31,502 nucleotides of DNA from Pseudolysobacter sp964466115 (GTDB lineage: Bacteria; Pseudomonadota; Gammaproteobacteria; Xanthomonadales; Rhodanobacteraceae). Under the pieces are notes generated by a model. The model saw only the letters and a program-made list of their open reading frames with translations, did no database searches and was not told the origin of the DNA. The stretch spans positions 1-31,502 of the forward strand of contig CAYXMH010000031.1 in the NCBI GenBank assembly GCA_964466115.1, given 5' to 3'. Below, piece by piece: positions 30,401-31,502 of this stretch (its first letter is position 1; every line of letters begins with the position of its first letter). The position numbers and the translations under genes were made by a program.

Positions 30401-31502
30401 GAAGGGATCCCGCACAGCGGCTGGGTGCTGCACGACACGGTGACCACCAGCCAAGGGCTAACCGGAGCGGGCCCGGAGTATCAGCAAAGCTACCAGTACG
30501 CCGACGCGCACGTGGGGCGCTCGCCGGAGAAGCTCGATGCGACGCATTACGTGAGCGAGCAACCGACGTTTTTGGGGTTTGGGACGGTGACGACGGTATC
30601 CAGCACGGGCCAATCGACGCGGGCGGAATACGATTTTAGCGAGGAGCGACCCGGGTTACTGACGCGGGTGTCGCTGATCAGCAGCACCGGTCAATTACTG
30701 GATCGCACGACGAACTCGTATTTTACCTACGGGGATACGGCGAGCCGGTATTACCGGTTGCAAAGCCGGCAGAGCCTGCACAACATCGAGAACGAGTTTG
30801 GTGGGGGGTACAGCGGGCAAGAGAGCCGGACGGAATACCGCTACGGCGCGAACCGCGAGGCCACGGACGCCCAGCCGGACATTTACCTGGGAGCGCCGAC
30901 GCGAGTGATCGAGCACCGCAACCTGGCGGACCCGAGTGCGGACTTGATCCAAGACACCGATTACATTGGCGGCCCGACGGAGAGCCATACGGGAGGAGGC
31001 TTGGTGTTGGCGGTGGAGCAGCGGGTGCTATCGACCACGGGGACGCGGTTGCGGGTGGTGCGTTATGCGTACGACGATCAAGCGTTTGGGAGCCGCACGT
31101 ATAGCAAAGGATTGGTGACGCAGACGCAAACGTTCCCGGACTTAACGCACATGGACGCGCCGTTGACGACGCGCACGGAGTACGACAGCCGGGGTTTGGT
31201 GGTGGCGGTGACGAGTCCGGAGGGGCGGCGTAGCAGCCAGTGTTACGACGCGTTTGGGTTGTATGCGATCAAGACGTCGACACCGGTGCTGGGGGGTAAG
31301 AGTTTGGTGTATGCGCGCAGCGAGACGGAGTACGACTTGACCAACGGAGCGGTATTGGAGCGGCGCGGTCCGAACGGATTGGCCACGAGCGCGGTGACGG
31401 CGTCGGATTGCAATACCGATCGCAGCATGTATTGGACACCGCAGGGGGTGCCGCAGGGCGTACCCGCAGCCATCCCGACACAAGAGACCCCCACGGCCTT
31501 GG
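27455..31502 (+). CDS. Giant exported SpvB/TcdB/Rhs-like protein, N-terminal 1349 residues (runs off the window)
   Basis: The frame stays open to the right edge. ATG 27455 is preferred over ATG 27449 because AGAGG lies seven bases upstream. Residues 1-36 form a signal peptide (ALLAASVALSMLSLSVLLPY). An SpvB-type domain follows, typified by GDLSYGYGFELPPSRLTPSV (61-80) and DVGFGWSLSGF (93-103). FG-GAP/VCBS calcium loops are DMDQDGIPD (474), DIDGDGLAD (573), DVTGDGILD (662), DMNGDGLPD (772) and DFNGDGLPD (855), plus a degenerate MSGDGRPDI (918). From about 940 comes a TcdB middle-like region (VSNGLGAQTRYHYQ, FLGFGTVTTV), then Rhs-like YD repeats (TRTEYDSRGLVVAVTSPEGR). It is probably the shell of a toxin-delivery or surface protein whose tip lies beyond the window. 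Codons end in G unusually often (ACG, GCG, GGG). Confidence 0.9.
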   Translation, partial: MSVPYGSFRPALLAASVALSMLSLSVLLPYSQESLAVSVPEQKATMGGGESEAGAVGSAQGDLSYGYGFELPPSRLTPSVGLSYSSSSVQGSDVGFGWSLSGFRLIERDVRNGARAQNEPSSENNVKDGFVLRSGNGRTTLQHTDGVGSGYRLYGDGSQTSYRLDATTNKWTVTGYDGITTTYAPLYGRAAHAGDGVGTFLSLAASDTLVWGIERVEDRSGNVTHYIYEVPTLDSGLGSEVAAQVMPQVVGVEYGGNATLAPMFRVRLLRSGHGVPSEYRGMLPVDYHEVLSAEELSSSGRWGGVSWDEQGSAQRLVAVATEAANGTTDPSRHSRATRVSRFWRLNHSGGNADLNQWQVNLTSIEAFGFDKNGVASAEPPVRFEYYGWGRTFTEIPHRLPGAEVMTQPNVSGLSGGSVVGGSTLFPSLQTTLSNDHRALLAAGLEGARDRWPQQVGSDRFEYVGPPGEVQGLRDMDQDGIPDFVNWLSDPFCLTHPTVAQVLPTASYLKGAVDGSWSTVPQALNLARPLGLETTNPTSNVFCGWDIHRGIFPLSADSGYALTPNHDIEGYVLDIDGDGLADVVRKIGTMGVAAPGGSDDRRWLWFRRLPGVPARYETVGRTMPTAIDPDSTIRGVQQMRSNAFFGASLGIATVNEDAGSLADVTGDGILDRVVTVRYEAYRDESGAPVSVPEGWAVAVYPGKLEGSPQTLTFGSPFIAWTRAEAGLPVDHDHPNEEVPPSPSGSVTAPLCQRSDDLPCESAFDTLQTEAQVDMNGDGLPDILTTQPRYERWSTPAPRVAQAGYQLTPARVLVNYGRGYHLQETQPNALIALGYTHADGLAQDGTRHSSTRERMIDFNGDGLPDYLGPNWVQLNRNGRLGPRMRIEVPMHEGHPVYFTDEHQASRLGLVETTSQLVLPMSGDGRPDIVTITSPTTYSVFTDADPTAAPGRLKAVSNGLGAQTRYHYQTIASALDHIDPITGLREGIPHSGWVLHDTVTTSQGLTGAGPEYQQSYQYADAHVGRSPEKLDATHYVSEQPTFLGFGTVTTVSSTGQSTRAEYDFSEERPGLLTRVSLISSTGQLLDRTTNSYFTYGDTASRYYRLQSRQSLHNIENEFGGGYSGQESRTEYRYGANREATDAQPDIYLGAPTRVIEHRNLADPSADLIQDTDYIGGPTESHTGGGLVLAVEQRVLSTTGTRLRVVRYAYDDQAFGSRTYSKGLVTQTQTFPDLTHMDAPLTTRTEYDSRGLVVAVTSPEGRRSSQCYDAFGLYAIKTSTPVLGGKSLVYARSETEYDLTNGAVLERRGPNGLATSAVTASDCNTDRSMYWTPQGVPQGVPAAIPTQETPTAL

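Noticed and set aside
1..31502. tRNA, rRNA, CRISPR arrays, insertion-sequence transposases
   Set aside because: No cloverleaf-like sequence, rRNA stretch, spaced direct-repeat array or transposase reading frame was recognised.

Overview
The window reads as a piece of a gammaproteobacterial chromosome of medium GC (my impression, not counted). The core gene order is the familiar one: rpsF-rpsR-rplI, dnaB-alr-radA, ypjD/ffh, rpsP-rimM-trmD-rplS, htpG and rimO. There is no priB between rpsF and rpsR. The TIGR02999-type sigma factor, TPR-bearing Ser/Thr kinase and multidomain secreted subtilases recall Xanthomonadales-like or related deep gammaproteobacterial lineages. I cannot name a genus from sequence alone.

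Layout. Positions 1-752 hold the last part of an Rhs-repeat protein: the end of the core plus a variable C-terminal tip with Ala/Gly-rich hydrophobic segments. A strong sigma70-like promoter starts 7 bases after its stop and opens the ribosomal operon rpsF-rpsR-rplI (970-2193), closed by a clear terminator. dnaB, alr and radA (2512-6369) follow as overlapping or tightly packed genes. A secreted S8 peptidase (6410-8692, minus) converges on radA and has a long leader. ypjD (minus) diverges from ffh (plus). A nested palindromic repeat lies between ffh and rpsP-rimM-trmD-rplS (11689-13642). htpG has a textbook sigma32-type promoter. Then come a small secreted protein of unknown function, a minus-strand dienelactone hydrolase/HIT pair, and rimO followed by a DUF3025 gene.

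The accessory part is 19.8-31.5 kb. It contains a membrane Ser/Thr kinase with a TPR sensor-like C-terminus, a second, larger S8 peptidase (minus), a TIGR02999/ECF43-like sigma factor, and the first 1349 codons of a very large exported SpvB/TcdB/Rhs-like protein with at least five DxDGDG-type calcium loops. That last gene runs off the right edge. In the ECF43 systems EcfP/PknT (Vibrio) and EcfK/PknS (Xanthomonas), the kinase phosphorylates the sigma factor to activate it. This sigma factor likewise lacks the acidic region-2.2 motif and has Thr residues there.

The most interesting signal is a shared 15-bp palindromic motif, GTWACMAATTKYAAC. It lies upstream of exactly the three large exported-protein genes: both S8 peptidases and the SpvB-like gene. 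This suggests, without proving, a regulon in which a kinase/sigma pair or an unseen dimeric regulator controls two secreted proteases and a giant surface or secreted Rhs-type protein.
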